A DNA stretch of 64,000 bases, taken from the NCBI GenBank assembly GCA_046290435.1, contig JBKAGO010000034.1:160249-224248 (forward strand), read 5' to 3'. The notes beneath the pieces are model-generated. The model saw nothing but the letters and a program-made list of their open reading frames with translations. It searched no databases and had not been told where the DNA came from. Of this stretch, positions 63,923 to 64,000 are shown one piece after another (the first letter of the stretch is position 1; every line of letters starts with the position of its first letter). Source of the stretch: CAVQUE01 sp046290435 (GTDB lineage Bacteria; Actinomycetota; Acidimicrobiia; Acidimicrobiales; UBA8592). The translations under genes were made by a program, and so were the position numbers.

Positions 63923-64000
63923 TCAGTGGTCGTAGGCGATGAGTGAGCGGGCGGGGCCGGGCCTCTGGGTTGTTTCGTTGTGCCAGATGGCGGCGGTGAG
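63923..64000 (-). mobile_element. Probable transposase C-terminus (truncated by window edge)
   Basis: A minus-strand frame enters from the right edge and ends at 63923. Its 25 visible residues run LTAAIWHNETTQRPGPARSL and then IAYDH before the stop. The AIWHN...RSLxAYDH ending resembles the C terminus of DDE transposases of actinobacterial IS5-like (DDE_Tnp_4) elements, recalled from the family and not checked. Only the 3' end is here, so the element and its terminal repeat cannot be confirmed. Confidence 0.4.

Overview
The window looks like chromosomal DNA from a high-GC actinobacterium, most plausibly the Acidimicrobiia (Ilumatobacter-like). The reasons are the uniformly high GC at third codon positions, the frequent GTG starts, two enzymes of mycothiol chemistry (an MscR-type formaldehyde dehydrogenase and a maleylpyruvate-isomerase-family protein), a FolB-FolK fusion, and a prfB with no programmed frameshift. 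I did not compare against any database, so the taxonomic placement is an inference. About 54 protein genes and one tmRNA gene can be supported. No rRNA, tRNA or CRISPR array is visible.

Layout. 1-4858 (minus): a lipoprotein, a membrane-fusion adaptor carrying an inserted Calx-beta array, and a MacB-type ATPase and permease; the permease runs off the left edge. 4933-10884: an M20 amidohydrolase, a P450, an enoyl-CoA hydratase, an isocitrate-lyase-superfamily enzyme and a ProA-like dehydrogenase, with two copies of a nested palindrome in the gaps. 11103-15055: a peptide/solute-binding lipoprotein with two Dpp-type permeases and no ATPase gene. 15120-24557: core housekeeping genes (ung, comF-like, hpf, secA, prfB, ftsE, ftsX) ending in an M23 murein hydrolase. 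FtsEX and this hydrolase probably form one septal wall-cleavage system. 24612-26320: mscR and its metallo-hydrolase partner.

27299-37379 is catabolic and lipid-related: a threonine-aldolase-like enzyme; a TetR regulator divergent from two tandem amidohydrolase-2 enzymes and an SDR; a mycothiol-dependent-type enzyme; a cyclopropane fatty acid synthase; and a kinase-P450 pair. 37523-40570: folBK facing a divergent dihydropteroate synthase, then a SurE-like lipoprotein and a small DUF1918-like protein. 40706-46812 is a signalling block: a multi-PAS hybrid histidine kinase with an OmpR-type regulator, divergent from a glycosyltransferase coupled to a LuxR-type regulator. A cluster of strong stem-loops lies between the two pairs. 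46931-53044 (minus): a Ugp/Mal-type ABC transporter operon ending in a PHP-type CehA/McbA hydrolase, probably taking up and cleaving an organic phosphoester. 53356-63889: an amidohydrolase, an AI-2E-family membrane protein, a small RTX protein, tmRNA (ssrA), a large membrane protein with a degenerate kinase-like domain, a KstD-like flavoprotein, a GNAT enzyme and a DMT exporter. The right edge cuts a probable transposase.

The most unusual items are: the Calx-beta array inserted in the adaptor, which looks circularly permuted; a family of nested palindromes with compensatory changes, plus a 22-bp perfect hairpin inside the coding region of an ABC permease; the stem-loop cluster at 44685-44821; the fused pseudokinase; and a recurrent TANNNT hexamer 6-8 nt before the start of about ten genes, which indicates widespread leaderless transcription.
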